Source of the DNA: Halonotius pteroides
GTDB taxonomy: Archaea; Halobacteriota; Halobacteria; Halobacteriales; Haloferacaceae
NCBI RefSeq assembly: GCF_003605635.1
Contig: NZ_QMDW01000009.1
Location: forward strand, 1 to 64,000
Direction: 5' to 3'
Length of the DNA stretch: 64,000 nt
The notes under the pieces were generated by a model. That model saw nothing but the letters and a program-made list of their open reading frames with translations. It had not been told where the DNA came from and did no database searches. Below are positions 33,687-43,284 of this stretch, piece after piece (position 1 is the first letter of the stretch; the number at the start of each line of letters is the position of its first letter). A program made the position numbers and the translations under genes.

Positions 33687-35894
33687 ATGGTTGCAGACCC
33701 GGCGATCAAAAAACTGTCGTCAATGCCTTTCCCGGCTATCGTCGGCCAGGATGATCTCAAACAGGTGCTGTTGCTCGCTGCGGCCCACGACGACCTCAGC
33801 GGCGCGGTCATCACCGGCGAGAAAGGCACCGCGAAATCGACCGCCGTGCGCGCCCTCGTCGATCTGCTGCCCGAACAGCAGGCTGTCGCCGACTGTCCCT
33901 ACGGCTGTGCTCCCGACGACCCAGCTAGCCAATGTGAGGACTGTCGCGCCCGCGATCGCGATGATCTTACCGTCGAGACACGACAGGTGCCGCTGGTCAC
34001 GCTGCCGCTTGGGGCGACCCGCGACCGCGTTGTCGGTACGCTGTCGGTCGAAGACGCGATGGCCGGCGACGCCGAGTTCGACCCTGGCCTGCTCGCAGCG
34101 GCTAATCGCGGCATCCTCTATGTCGACGAGATCAATCTGCTCGACGACCACCTGGTCGATGTTTTGCTCGATGCGGCGGCCAGCGGTGTCAACACGGTCG
34201 AACGCGACGGGATCAGCGTCTCTCACCCCGCGGAGTTCACGCTGATCGGGACAATGAATCCCGAAGAGGGTGACCTCCGGCCGCAGCTCCGCGACCGCTT
34301 CGACCTCCAGGCGACGGTGACGGGGTGTCAGGATCTTGCCGATCGTGTCGACATCATCGATCGCGCGCTTGCTGAGGGCGACGACGAAACCGTTGCCACG
34401 GAGTACGGCGATGCGGTCGCTGATCTCCGCGAGTCGTTGCGAGTCGCCCGCGAGTCAATCGACTCCGTGTCGCTGCCGACCGAGTTCAAGCAATCGATCG
34501 CCGAACTCTGTACGGAAGCCGGCGTCGACGGTCACCGCGCCGACATCGCCACGGCGCGAGCAGCGATCGCCTCGGCCGCGCTGGATGGACGCCCGAAAGT
34601 CATCGAATCCGACGTACAAGCAGCGGCGAGATACACTCTCCCCCACCGACTCAAGAGCCAACCCTTCGAGGAGCCGCCCGATCCAGAAGAGTTGCTTGAC
34701 GATCATTTCGACGACGAGGACACTGGTGGTGAGGATGATGCTGAAAGTACTGACGACAGCGATGTCGACGAATCAGGCGATGCCGAGGGCGCAGATTCAG
34801 CGGACGAAAACGAGGAGGCCGGTGGATCCGACGACGGCAACAACAGCACACGCGACGATGAAGCCGCTGACAACGGCGGTCGCGACACCGACAGCGAGGG
34901 GAGTGATGAGAATAATCAAAGCAAAGACCCAGCCCCCAGCGGGGCCGATAGTGGGTCGGATAGCGGGCAAGCCGATACTTCGGAACGCGGTGGAGACAGC
35001 GACGATGGAGACGACCCGGGATCGACTGAAAGCGACGATGAAACCGAGGGCACACCGCTCGTTCCCGGTCAGCAGCGGGCCGGCGTCGGCGACGCAACCG
35101 CGCCCGATATCGACGACACGGTCGACGAAGCCGATAGCGGCGAAAACAGCGGATCACCGGGACAACGCAGCCACCAGCAACAGGCTGGCGGTCGTGGAAC
35201 GCGCGTCCGCACCGAGCCAGCGACGGGCGAGGCCCCGGTCGATGCCGCCGCGTCGGTGCGGACGGCCGCGAGTCGTGGCCACAACCGAGTCGAAACCGAC
35301 GACCTCCAGCAGTCGGTGCGGGAGTGCGAGCAAGCAGCGAGTATCGTGTTTGCGGTCGACGCCAGCGCGTCAATGACGCCAGCGATGGAGACCGCGAAGG
35401 GCGTCGTCCTCGAACTCTTGCGGGACGCCTACGAGCAACGTGACGAGGTCGCCTTCGTCGCCTTTGGCGGCGACGATGCGGAGGTCTTGTTACCGCCGAC
35501 CCGGAGCGTCTCGCTGGCCGCGCGGCACCTCAAATCGTTGCCGACGGGCGATCGAACGCCGCTGCCGGCCGGCCTCTCGACGGCTGCCACAGTCCTCGAC
35601 GACGCCGACTCCTCACTTGGTGTGGCTGTCATTATCACCGATGGCCGGGCGAATGTCGCTGACGGGAGCCCAACGCAAGCGACACGCCGGGCAGCCGAGC
35701 AGTTGGCCGGTGTCGCTACCGCTGTTGTCGTCGTTGCGGCCGGTACTGCTGGTCGTGGGCTCATCCCGACAATCGTTGAGGTGGCTGGCGCGGAGACGGT
35801 GCCGCTGTCGAAGCTATCGCCACAGGTGGTCACTACTGCGGTGGCGCAGGCCCAGCAGGCCGGTGACGCTGGGCCGTCACAGCCTGAGTCCTGA
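33687..35894 (+). CDS. ChlI/ChlD-type chelatase ATPase with VWA domain (CobN partner)
   Basis: A 735-residue fusion of an AAA+ domain and a von Willebrand A domain. The AAA+ part (1-320) has Walker A GEKGTAKST (44-52), a cysteine set C70, C74, C83, C86, Walker B 'GILYVDEINLLDDHLVD' and 'GTMNPEEGDLRPQLRDRFDL'. An extremely acidic linker (about 335-480) follows. The VWA part has the MIDAS motif DASAS near residue 557 and 'GDRTPLPAGLSTAATVL'. In archaea such fusions take the place of CobS/CobT beside CobN. It is divergent from cobN with 31 bases between starts. A gap of 85 bases follows before gdh. Confidence 0.92.
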   Translation: MVADPAIKKLSSMPFPAIVGQDDLKQVLLLAAAHDDLSGAVITGEKGTAKSTAVRALVDLLPEQQAVADCPYGCAPDDPASQCEDCRARDRDDLTVETRQVPLVTLPLGATRDRVVGTLSVEDAMAGDAEFDPGLLAAANRGILYVDEINLLDDHLVDVLLDAAASGVNTVERDGISVSHPAEFTLIGTMNPEEGDLRPQLRDRFDLQATVTGCQDLADRVDIIDRALAEGDDETVATEYGDAVADLRESLRVARESIDSVSLPTEFKQSIAELCTEAGVDGHRADIATARAAIASAALDGRPKVIESDVQAAARYTLPHRLKSQPFEEPPDPEELLDDHFDDEDTGGEDDAESTDDSDVDESGDAEGADSADENEEAGGSDDGNNSTRDDEAADNGGRDTDSEGSDENNQSKDPAPSGADSGSDSGQADTSERGGDSDDGDDPGSTESDDETEGTPLVPGQQRAGVGDATAPDIDDTVDEADSGENSGSPGQRSHQQQAGGRGTRVRTEPATGEAPVDAAASVRTAASRGHNRVETDDLQQSVRECEQAASIVFAVDASASMTPAMETAKGVVLELLRDAYEQRDEVAFVAFGGDDAEVLLPPTRSVSLAARHLKSLPTGDRTPLPAGLSTAATVLDDADSSLGVAVIITDGRANVADGSPTQATRRAAEQLAGVATAVVVVAAGTAGRGLIPTIVEVAGAETVPLSKLSPQVVTTAVAQAQQAGDAGPSQPES

Positions 35895-35979
35895 ACACAG
35901 TTGTCCAGCCGCCGTGTGACAGCTGTCGATCGGCCACAAACGGCGATACAATTAACCCTCCTGCAGCCGCTTTTTCGCT

Positions 35980-37233
35980 ATGGCTGACCAAGCCAACCCT
36001 TTTGAAAGCCTACAGACACAGATTGAGGCGGCGGCCGCCTACACCGATGTGTCATCTGATATTATTGAGCGACTCAAACACCCCGAACGAGTCTTAGAGA
36101 CGAACCTCTCGATCGAGTTGGACGACGGCACGGTCGGGGTATTCAAAGCATTCCGCTCACAGTACAACGGCGACCGCGGGCCATATAAAGGCGGTATCCG
36201 GTATCATCCGGGCGTCACCCGCGATGAGGTCAAGGCACTCTCCGGCTGGATGGCCGCAAAATGTGCGATTGTCGATATCCCGTACGGTGGCGGGAAAGGC
36301 GGGATCGAGATCGATCCCGGGGAGCACAGCGAGAGCGAACTTGAGCGGCTCACCCGTGCGTTTGCGACCGAACTCCGTCCACTGATCGGCGAGGATCGAG
36401 ACATCCCCGCGCCGGATGTCAACACCGGCCAACGAGAGATGAACTGGATCAAAGACACCTACGAAACGCTGGAGCAGACGACTGCTCCAGGTGTCATCAC
36501 CGGGAAAGCCATCGACTCCGGCGGCTCCGAAGGGCGTGTTGAGGCGACCGGTCGGTCAACCATGCTGGCCGCTCGGGAGGCCTTCGAGTGGCTCGGTCGT
36601 GATCTCGCCGATGCGACCGTTGCCGTTCAGGGCTACGGCAACGCTGGTGCGACCGCCGCTCGGCTTATCGACGAAGCCGGCGGAACTATTGTTGCCGCCT
36701 CTGATTCGACCGGCGGCATCTACGATCCGGCTGGGTTTGATGCTGCTTCGGCCGCCGAGCACAAAGCCGAGACCGGCACCGTGGTCGGCTACAACGACAG
36801 CGAGGAGATCACAAACGAGGAACTGCTCACGCTGGATGTTGATCTGTTGGTTCCAGCGGCCCTCGAAAACGCGATCAACAGGTCGCTGGCCGCCGATGTC
36901 GAGGCTGACCTGATCGCCGAGGCCGCAAACGGGCCGATCACGCCCGCCGCCGACTCGGTGCTGACCGAGAAGGATGTCTACGTTGTCCCCGATATCCTCA
37001 CCAATGCCGGCGGCGTGACCGTCTCATACTTCGAATGGGTGCAGAACCGACAGCGGTTCTCGTGGACGGAAGCACGCGTCAACGACGAACTTGAACGGGT
37101 TATCACGACCGCCTTCGATGATCTCATCGAGGCGTTTGATGCTACCGAGACGCCGAATCTCCGCACCGCGGCCTACGTTGTGGCGATCGAACGGATCGTC
37201 AGCGCGTACGACCAGGGTGGCAACTGGCCGTAA
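35980..37233 (+). CDS. gdhA: Glutamate dehydrogenase
   Basis: A 417-residue Glu/Leu/Phe/Val-type dehydrogenase that interconverts glutamate and 2-oxoglutarate plus ammonia. Catalytic and substrate motifs are '[20 protein letters not shown]', '[17 protein letters not shown]' and '[16 protein letters not shown]'. The coenzyme Rossmann motif is '[17 protein letters not shown]'. Length and order match haloarchaeal hexameric GDHs. A TATA-like box (acaattaac, 35948-35956) is 28 bases before the ATG, giving a leaderless mRNA. The gene is monocistronic and converges on a thioredoxin-like gene with eight bases between stops. Cofactor preference (NAD or NADP) is not decided here. Confidence 0.95.
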   Translation: MADQANPFESLQTQIEAAAAYTDVSSDIIERLKHPERVLETNLSIELDDGTVGVFKAFRSQYNGDRGPYKGGIRYHPGVTRDEVKALSGWMAAKCAIVDIPYGGGKGGIEIDPGEHSESELERLTRAFATELRPLIGEDRDIPAPDVNTGQREMNWIKDTYETLEQTTAPGVITGKAIDSGGSEGRVEATGRSTMLAAREAFEWLGRDLADATVAVQGYGNAGATAARLIDEAGGTIVAASDSTGGIYDPAGFDAASAAEHKAETGTVVGYNDSEEITNEELLTLDVDLLVPAALENAINRSLAADVEADLIAEAANGPITPAADSVLTEKDVYVVPDILTNAGGVTVSYFEWVQNRQRFSWTEARVNDELERVITTAFDDLIEAFDATETPNLRTAAYVVAIERIVSAYDQGGNWP

Positions 37234-37241
37234 CGGCCGCG

Positions 37242-37646
37242 TCACTCCCCTGTGGTGGCTGTTTCAGCGGTGGTTCGTTCGTTGAGGGTACGCCCAAGCG
37301 TTACCGCGATCGAGTCGGGGGCTGATTCGACAAACCGAGCGATTTCCTCACCATCATGCTCGACGACAACAGTCGGGATGTACTCAATCCCATATTCGTC
37401 GACGCCCGGCCCGGTCTTCGAGCCGTCATCGTTCTTTTCAACCGGGTAGTGTTCGATCCGGTCATTGTCGACACCGGCGTTATTAAGCGCCGCGCCGAAG
37501 GCCGGTAGCTGCTCCTGACAGTCGATACACCAGTCGCCGCCCCAGACGTGAAACGTGTAGTCGGCGGCCGCCAGCGCGGTGATCGCGTCCTCGCTGCCGT
37601 GGGTTGGTTCCCATCCGTCGGCCGGCGTCATCGTTTCTAATTCCAT
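37242..37646 (-). CDS. Thioredoxin-family protein
   Basis: A 134-residue thioredoxin-fold protein. The active site is WCIDC ('HVWGGDWCIDCQEQLPAF', about residues 34-51), with the cis-proline segment 'YIPTVVVEHDGEEIARFVES'. A WCxDC site differs from the classical WCGPC and is typical of haloarchaeal thioredoxin-like proteins, which probably act in thiol-disulfide exchange in the cytoplasm. There is no signal peptide. ATG 37646 is used, though ATG 37631 is also possible. It is divergent from cysK, next to a cysteine-synthesis gene. Confidence 0.88.
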   Translation of the reverse strand: MELETMTPADGWEPTHGSEDAITALAAADYTFHVWGGDWCIDCQEQLPAFGAALNNAGVDNDRIEHYPVEKNDDGSKTGPGVDEYGIEYIPTVVVEHDGEEIARFVESAPDSIAVTLGRTLNERTTAETATTGE

Positions 37647-37751
37647 AGCCGTTGTTGCCCGCCGCGAAATAAAACCCTCCCGGCGTCGGTGGTCGCGGTC
37701 GGTGTAGCCTCGGTCGTCATGCGTTTAGGCCTGAAACGCAAACCGCCGCCA

Positions 37752-38663
37752 ATGGACGACACTATCGTAGACACCATCGGCTCGCCGTTAGTCGAGGTCG
37801 ACGCCCCCGAGGGCGCGACCATCGCCGCGAAGATCGAGTCCCAAAATCCCGGTGGCTCCGCGAAGGATCGCGCCGCGCTGTGGATGATCGAGGCCGCCGA
37901 ACGCGACGGTGAGCTCACCGGCGACGACACCATCGTCGAACCGACAAGCGGCAACACCGGCATCGGGATCGCCATGGTTGGCGCGGCGAAAGGCTACGAT
38001 GTCCAGATCGTGATGCCGGCCTCGAAATCCCCCGAACGCCGGTCGATCATGCAAGCCTACGGGGCTGATCTTGAGCTCGTCGAGGGTGATATCTCCGACG
38101 CCAAGGATCGCGCTGATGAACTGGAAACAGAGCAGGGTTACGTGCAACTCCGCCAGTTCGATAACGCCGCGAACCCACGATCCCACTACGAGTCGACCGG
38201 CCCCGAAATCCTCGATCAGGTCGGCGACCGCGAGATCGACGCGCTCGTCGCGGGTGTGGGCACCGGCGGAACGATCACCGGTATCGGCCGCCGGCTCCGC
38301 GAGGCGTTCCCTGAGATAGAGATCGTCGCGGTCGAACCTGATGACTCTGCGGTCATTTCCGGTGACGAACCAACCGGCGATAGCTTCCAAGGGATGGGGC
38401 CGGGGTTTATCAGCCCGAATCTTGATACCGATCTGCTCGATGACGTTGACATCGTCTCCGCTGACGACGCCGAAGCCGAGTGTCGTCGCCTCGTGAGCGA
38501 GGAGGGGATCTTTGTTGGCCAATCAAGCGGGGCGTCAAACCTCGCTGCCAAGCACCTTGCCGAGCGATTGGTTGAGGATGGCCACGACGAGCCACTCGTG
38601 ATTACGGTTTTCTGGGACAGCGGCGAACGCTACGTCTCGACAGGAATGTTCGACCCCGAGTAA
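37752..38663 (+). CDS. cysK: Cysteine synthase (O-acetylserine sulfhydrylase family)
   Basis: A 303-residue PLP enzyme. The Schiff-base lysine is in 'NPGGSAKDRAALWMIEAA' (about residue 40); the substrate loop is PTSGNTGIG; the PLP phosphate loop is GVGTGGTITG; and the C-terminus has 'GIFVGQSSGASNLAA'. It makes cysteine from an activated serine and sulfide. The ATG lies 27 bases after a TATA-like element (cgtttag), which rejects a longer basic N-terminal frame. It is a single gene between divergent trx and convergent DUF5804. Confidence 0.93.
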   Translation: MDDTIVDTIGSPLVEVDAPEGATIAAKIESQNPGGSAKDRAALWMIEAAERDGELTGDDTIVEPTSGNTGIGIAMVGAAKGYDVQIVMPASKSPERRSIMQAYGADLELVEGDISDAKDRADELETEQGYVQLRQFDNAANPRSHYESTGPEILDQVGDREIDALVAGVGTGGTITGIGRRLREAFPEIEIVAVEPDDSAVISGDEPTGDSFQGMGPGFISPNLDTDLLDDVDIVSADDAEAECRRLVSEEGIFVGQSSGASNLAAKHLAERLVEDGHDEPLVITVFWDSGERYVSTGMFDPE

Positions 38664-38692
38664 CCGGCCTGATGGCGAGCGGGCGGATTAGC

Positions 38693-39139
38693 TCAAAATT
38701 CGTCTTCGCTCACCCGAACAACCACCGTTTCGTCGATATCCCGCAGATCATACTCCGGGATCTCGCCGTCGACACGGGTCACGTACATCGGCTCGACAAG
38801 TTGGTCGTCATCGACACCGTAGACACAGAGCCGTTGGTCGGTTTCCTCCGGTGGCAGTTCACGATCGCGGACAGCGGTCGCGAGATCGCGTGAGAGCCAC
38901 TCGGTCTCGCTAATGCTCGGCTCTTCGACGAGGGCGGTGTCGGCGAATCGAACCAGATACCAGTTGAGGTCGTTAAGCAGGGCGACCGCGGCCCCGAGGC
39001 TGACCGTCTCAAGCGCGATAGCGTTCTCGAAGGGCTGGCTCAGGTCGTAGGTTGATAAGGCGGCGCGTGCCGTCTCCCGGGAGAGCAGCTCGTATCTGAG
39101 ATCAACGTCGTCGCTCCCAACAAGACAGACACGGGTCAC
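38693..39139 (-). CDS. DUF5804 family haloarchaeal protein
   Basis: A 148-residue acidic protein that matches DUF5804, a conserved haloarchaeal family without known role. Typical segments are 'RVCLVGSDDVDLRYELLSRE', 'SLGAAVALLNDLNWYLVRFA' and 'LCVYGVDDDQLVEPMYVTRV'. The start is a GTG; a longer frame beginning upstream would overlap the sensor kinase gene and lacks family similarity. It lies 38 bases downstream of the kinase on the same strand and may be co-transcribed with it. Confidence 0.8.
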   Translation of the reverse strand: MTRVCLVGSDDVDLRYELLSRETARAALSTYDLSQPFENAIALETVSLGAAVALLNDLNWYLVRFADTALVEEPSISETEWLSRDLATAVRDRELPPEETDQRLCVYGVDDDQLVEPMYVTRVDGEIPEYDLRDIDETVVVRVSEDEF

Positions 39140-39177
39140 GCTCGGGGACAACAGGCCCCACAGTAAAGCGGTTTCGG

Positions 39178-40308
39178 CTACTCGGGATCGGTGCAAAACT
39201 CGAAGCGCGCGCCGCCGCTATCGGCATCAGTCACTGAGACTGTCCAGCCGTGGGCTTGGGCGATCCGCCGGACGATCGCCAACCCAAGTCCGCTGCCGGT
39301 ACCCGAGCTTGAGACGCCGGCCTCAAACACATCTCCCCGTTCGTCCGCCGGGATTCCATCGCCGTTGTCGGCAATGTAAAATCCCTTGCCGTCGGTGAGT
39401 TCCCCGACGGTAATCGAGAGGCCGTCTAACACGGAGTCGGCTGGCTCGTCGTCGCCGTAATCGTCCGGCAGGCCGGCGGCGATCGGGTTACCGCTGTCAT
39501 CGCTGTCGTCGCCGTCGCCCCCGTGTTCGATCGCGTTCCGGAAGAGATTCTCCAGCAGTCGCAGGAGGCGTTCCGGATCGGCATCCAGCTGCATCTCGGT
39601 GGCGACAGACAGCGTCTCGTCGTCGCCGCCGACGGTCTGCCACGCCTGGGTGGCGAGATCCTCGATGCCGACCGGTTCTGGATCGGTGACCTCGTTGCCA
39701 CCGCGGGCCAAGGCGAGTGAGTCCTCGATGATCTCCGACATCCGGTCGTGGGCGAACTCGACGTGGGCGATCAGCTCCTCGTCGACGGCGTCGTTGTCGC
39801 CGATGAGTTCCATATTGCCTTTGGCGACGGTCAGGGGGCTCCGGAGGTCATGGGAGACGACAGAGGCAAACTCCTCAAGCCGGTCGACCTGCCGCTCAAG
39901 TTCCGCGCCGCGGCGTTTGGTGCGTCGGCGCTCAACATCGAACAACCCAAAGGCGATGCCGAGGGCGGCTCCCCGGGCGGCGGCGGTCGTGAGTGCCCGA
40001 AGCAACTCGATCTCCGCGGCCCCAGCCGCATACAGCGACAGCGCGGTCAGCAGCTCAAAGCCGCCGATGGCAACGCTACCGGCGAGACACCACCCGGCTA
40101 GCCTGACGATATCCCAGTCGGGGCGGTCGGTGGTCTGGGCCCAGTAGCCCGCGCCGATAACCAGCACCGAAAATACCAGCGAAAGCACCCCATCGGTGAT
40201 CAGACCGACAGGAAAGTTGTAAGCGCCCTCGGTGATCCCATAGACCGTCAACTGGGCGGTCGCAACGCCGATCCCGGCGATCACCCCGATGCCCAGTTGG
40301 CGGCGCAT
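39178..40308 (-). CDS. Membrane sensor histidine kinase
   Basis: A 376-residue kinase. The N-terminal 125 residues form about four membrane helices with little outside them. A coiled-coil linker (124-148) leads to the HisKA domain with His153 in 'VVSHDLRSPLTVAKGNMELI', and the HATPase domain has 'LENLFRNAIEHGG', 'YIADNGDGIPADERGDVFE' and 'SSGTGSGLGLAIVRRIAQAH'. It probably senses a membrane or intramembrane cue and phosphorylates a response regulator encoded elsewhere; none is next to it. The acidic stretch between N and G1 boxes is a halophile-style insertion. Confidence 0.92.
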   Translation of the reverse strand: MRRQLGIGVIAGIGVATAQLTVYGITEGAYNFPVGLITDGVLSLVFSVLVIGAGYWAQTTDRPDWDIVRLAGWCLAGSVAIGGFELLTALSLYAAGAAEIELLRALTTAAARGAALGIAFGLFDVERRRTKRRGAELERQVDRLEEFASVVSHDLRSPLTVAKGNMELIGDNDAVDEELIAHVEFAHDRMSEIIEDSLALARGGNEVTDPEPVGIEDLATQAWQTVGGDDETLSVATEMQLDADPERLLRLLENLFRNAIEHGGDGDDSDDSGNPIAAGLPDDYGDDEPADSVLDGLSITVGELTDGKGFYIADNGDGIPADERGDVFEAGVSSSGTGSGLGLAIVRRIAQAHGWTVSVTDADSGGARFEFCTDPE

Positions 40309-40349
40309 GCCTCACTCACCTGCCGGCAGTCTCAAAACGGTACCGCTTT

Positions 40350-41552
40350 TCAGAACGTCGACAGCTCGCCATCGATGACCTGTCGGGTAATCTCGGTCAC
40401 GTCGCCGAGTTCTCGGTCGATGATCGCCTCGATCTCATCCGTTCGATCAGCGAGGGCAACGCCGTCGTCAGTGACGACCTGTGTGTCGGCAACGTGTGGC
40501 TGATCGATCGGTTGGCCGATCTGGCTCAACAGGCGTAACTGAAGATCACGGATCCCATCAACCTCGTCGACAACCGCTTCGGCGATCTTCGTCGACAGCA
40601 GATTGTAGATCTTGCCGATGTGGTTGACCGGATTTTTGCCGCTCGTGGCCTCCATACTCATCGGCCGATTCGGCGTAATAAGGCCGTTGGCGCGGTTGCC
40701 GCGGCCGACCGAGCCGTCGTCGCCCTGTTCGGCGGAGGTGCCGGTAACGGTGAGATAGATCGAGCCCGCCTCGTAGTCGTCGGCCGTGTTGACATCGACC
40801 GTTACCTCGCGGTCGGTGATCTCCTCGGCGAGATCGGTAACATACTCTCGAACCCCCTCGACGGCGTCGATGTAGGCGTCAAGATCGGCAATATACGCAT
40901 CAACCATGGCGGCGGCAACGGTGATCGTGATGTGGTCGCCCTCGCGTTTGCCCATGAGCTTCACGTCAGAGCCGAGCTCCGGGTTGTCGGCGACGTACTC
41001 GGTGTTGAGCTTGCGCTCGGCCGTGTGGACGATCTCCTCGGTTTCGGTCAACGGCGCGTGACCGACGCCGAAGGAGGTGTCGTTGGCCATCGGCACCGTT
41101 GTCCCGTCTTCACCGAAGACTTCCTGTAGATCGCCGGAGCCTTCGCCGAGTTTGACATCGACGATCACGTCGGTTCCGGGGTCGAGTTCCGGGATCGTCT
41201 CATCGAGATACTCCCGGGCCGCGGCCAAGGCGGTTGAATCAACCGGGAGCTGCTGGCCGTTGTACTCTGTTGTGGCGCGGCCAACGATCAGCAGATAGAT
41301 CGGCTCGATGACCTCGCCACCGTCGAAGGCGGGGGCGGCCCGTCCGGCGACCAACTGCGTCTCGTCGGTGTTGTAGTGCAGCACCTTGCCAACGCGGTCA
41401 AGATACAGTGTCGAGAGTGCGCGGGAGACCGCCTCTGCAACGCCGTCGCTGATCGAATCCGGGTGGCCAACGCCCTTGCGCTCGACGATCTCAACCGACT
41501 GATCCTCGACCGCCTGCCGGTCGAGTTCACTAACCTGTATATTACGACTCAT
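40350..41552 (-). CDS. mat: Archaeal S-adenosylmethionine synthetase
   Basis: A 400-residue archaeal-type methionine adenosyltransferase, which makes SAM from methionine and ATP. Motifs are '[20 protein letters not shown]' near residue 21, '[20 protein letters not shown]', '[12 protein letters not shown]', '[15 protein letters not shown]' and '[20 protein letters not shown]'. It provides the methyl donor used repeatedly by the cobalamin methylases in this window. The ATG chosen follows a TATA-like box on the minus strand by about 30 bases; a longer frame is cysteine/basic-rich and unlikely. Confidence 0.95.
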   Translation of the reverse strand: MSRNIQVSELDRQAVEDQSVEIVERKGVGHPDSISDGVAEAVSRALSTLYLDRVGKVLHYNTDETQLVAGRAAPAFDGGEVIEPIYLLIVGRATTEYNGQQLPVDSTALAAAREYLDETIPELDPGTDVIVDVKLGEGSGDLQEVFGEDGTTVPMANDTSFGVGHAPLTETEEIVHTAERKLNTEYVADNPELGSDVKLMGKREGDHITITVAAAMVDAYIADLDAYIDAVEGVREYVTDLAEEITDREVTVDVNTADDYEAGSIYLTVTGTSAEQGDDGSVGRGNRANGLITPNRPMSMEATSGKNPVNHIGKIYNLLSTKIAEAVVDEVDGIRDLQLRLLSQIGQPIDQPHVADTQVVTDDGVALADRTDEIEAIIDRELGDVTEITRQVIDGELSTF

Positions 41553-41624
41553 TGCCGGCTCTTTGCTATCGGTCGTGCTATAACTTGCGGAAACTTCTCG
41601 ACGGCACAAAATAACTATGAGACA

Positions 41625-42170
41625 TTAGTCGTCGGCAGCAAGCAACAGCCCAAGATACGAGGTTCGGATCTGCTCGTCGGGGTCGAGCCCGAGTTGTTCC
41701 AGGAGGTCGATCGCGTTCTCACGGGCAGCTTCGACCTCGGATTCGGGCACCTCGCGTTCGATCTCGGCGAACTCGCCGAGGCCATCGACCGCATCGAGGA
41801 CGACGGTATACTCCTCGAAGCTGTAGTACGTCCGGTCTTTTGCGACGGTGGCAGCGGGCTCGAAGCCCAGCCCTGCAAGCACACCTTGGAGTGCCTCGTC
41901 GTCGTCGACAACTGTTTCGTGTTCCTCCCGCGTTTTTGAGGCTGCCTCAACCAACGGCCCCTTGTAGGTGAGTTTTGTGACAGCATCGCCGTCGGATTCC
42001 TCCTCTCGACGGATGCGGAGGGCTTCATCCGTCTCCGCGAAGGAGCGATGCGGGGCATCATAGTAGGTATCAACCTGTCGGCGCGACTCGACGCGGTCGG
42101 CCCCCGCGGCCGTGAGTGCCTCCCGGAGGGACTCGTGGTCGACCCGGAGTTTGAGTTCGACTTCGTACAC
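41625..42170 (-). CDS. CYTH-domain protein (class IV adenylate cyclase-like)
   Basis: A 181-residue CYTH/triphosphate-tunnel protein. The defining E-x-E-x-K motif begins at residue 3 (YEVELKLR), with 'DTYYDAPHRSFAETDEALRI', 'AVTKLTYKGPLVE' and 'LDAVDGLGEFAEIERE' lining the tunnel. Members act as adenylate cyclases, thiamine triphosphatases or triphosphatases; archaeal substrates are uncertain. The start is GTG, placing the motif at the expected distance from the N-terminus. It diverges from the FKBP gene. Confidence 0.88.
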   Translation of the reverse strand: MYEVELKLRVDHESLREALTAAGADRVESRRQVDTYYDAPHRSFAETDEALRIRREEESDGDAVTKLTYKGPLVEAASKTREEHETVVDDDEALQGVLAGLGFEPAATVAKDRTYYSFEEYTVVLDAVDGLGEFAEIEREVPESEVEAARENAIDLLEQLGLDPDEQIRTSYLGLLLAADD

Positions 42171-42303
42171 GGCCGTCCCGACTACGCGGAGGTGAAAAAC
42201 TCCTGTGGCTTGTGAGGTTCGGCCGTCTGGGCAGCCTGCCGTTGGCACAGCGCCGTGGCCTCGAACCGTGCTTCTTAAGGGTACCTCGGCAGTGTATCGG
42301 GGT

Positions 42304-43284
42304 ATGAGTGAAAACGAGGCCGAGGCGACTGACGCCGACGACGCCGACGCTGAGGGGCTGCAAGACGGCGATTTCGTCGAGCTTGACTACACGCTTCGAA
42401 CGACCGACGACGACGATGTTATCGATACGACCCACGAGTCGGTCGCCGAGGAGGCCGGTATCGCCGACGAGGAGAACCGCGATTTCACCCCGCGGACGAT
42501 CATCGTTGGCGACGGCCACGTGTTCGAATCTGTCGATGAGTCGCTACGCGGCAGCGAGGTCGGCGACAGCGACAGTGTGACTGTCTCACCCGAGGAGGGC
42601 TTCGGCGACTACGACCCCGAGGAAGTCCAGACGGTCAGCGCCGACAAGATCCCTGAGGACGACCGCTACCCCGGCGCGACGGTACAGATCGACCGCCAGC
42701 AGGGCCACATCGAAACGATCATCGGCGGCCGCGCTCGCGTCAACTTCAACCATCCACTGGCCGGCGAAGAGCTCGAATACGACTACGAGATCGCCGCCGT
42801 CGTCGACGACCGCGAACAGCAAGCCGAGGGGATTCTCGGCATGCACCTCCAGGCGGTGCCCGACCTCTGGATCGAGACCGACGAGGTCGACGAGGAGGTC
42901 ACCGTCGAACCCGATGAGGACAGCGAGACTCCGGAGGAGTCTCTGGCAGACGGCGAAGCCGTCGACGACGAGGATGCCGAGCCGACGACGGAAACCCAGA
43001 CCGTCGAGAAGGAAACGCTGTACATCGAGGCGACTCAGCAGCTGACGATGAACCAACAGTGGATGATGGGGAAAACCCAGATCGCCCAGGAGATCACCGA
43101 CAAACTCGGCCTTGACCGCGTGATCGTCCAGGAGATCCTCGACGGCGGCGGCATGATGGGCGGCATGGGCGGTATGATGGGCGGCGGCATGGGTGGCGGC
43201 GATGTCGAGGAGGCCCTCGACGATGTCGACCTCGATGACGTCGACCTCGACGCCGACGAACTTGCCGAAAGTCTCGACGAGTAA
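42304..43284 (+). CDS. FKBP/SlyD-type peptidyl-prolyl isomerase with GGM-rich tail
   Basis: A 326-residue long-form FKBP. The SlyD-like FKBP domain (about 18-180) carries 'DFVELDYTLRTTDDDDVIDT', 'RTIIVGDGHVFESVDESLRG' and the inserted flap with 'YPGATVQIDRQQGHIETIIG' and 'RVNFNHPLAGEELEYDYEI'. A highly acidic linker (220-240) follows, then a second domain (246-285), and a Met/Gly-rich stretch of GGM repeats (about 281-302) before an acidic end. GGM tails are known from group I and II chaperonins. A TATA-like box (cttcttaagg, 42271-42280) precedes the ATG by 28 bases. Confidence 0.9.
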   Translation: MSENEAEATDADDADAEGLQDGDFVELDYTLRTTDDDDVIDTTHESVAEEAGIADEENRDFTPRTIIVGDGHVFESVDESLRGSEVGDSDSVTVSPEEGFGDYDPEEVQTVSADKIPEDDRYPGATVQIDRQQGHIETIIGGRARVNFNHPLAGEELEYDYEIAAVVDDREQQAEGILGMHLQAVPDLWIETDEVDEEVTVEPDEDSETPEESLADGEAVDDEDAEPTTETQTVEKETLYIEATQQLTMNQQWMMGKTQIAQEITDKLGLDRVIVQEILDGGGMMGGMGGMMGGGMGGGDVEEALDDVDLDDVDLDADELAESLDE

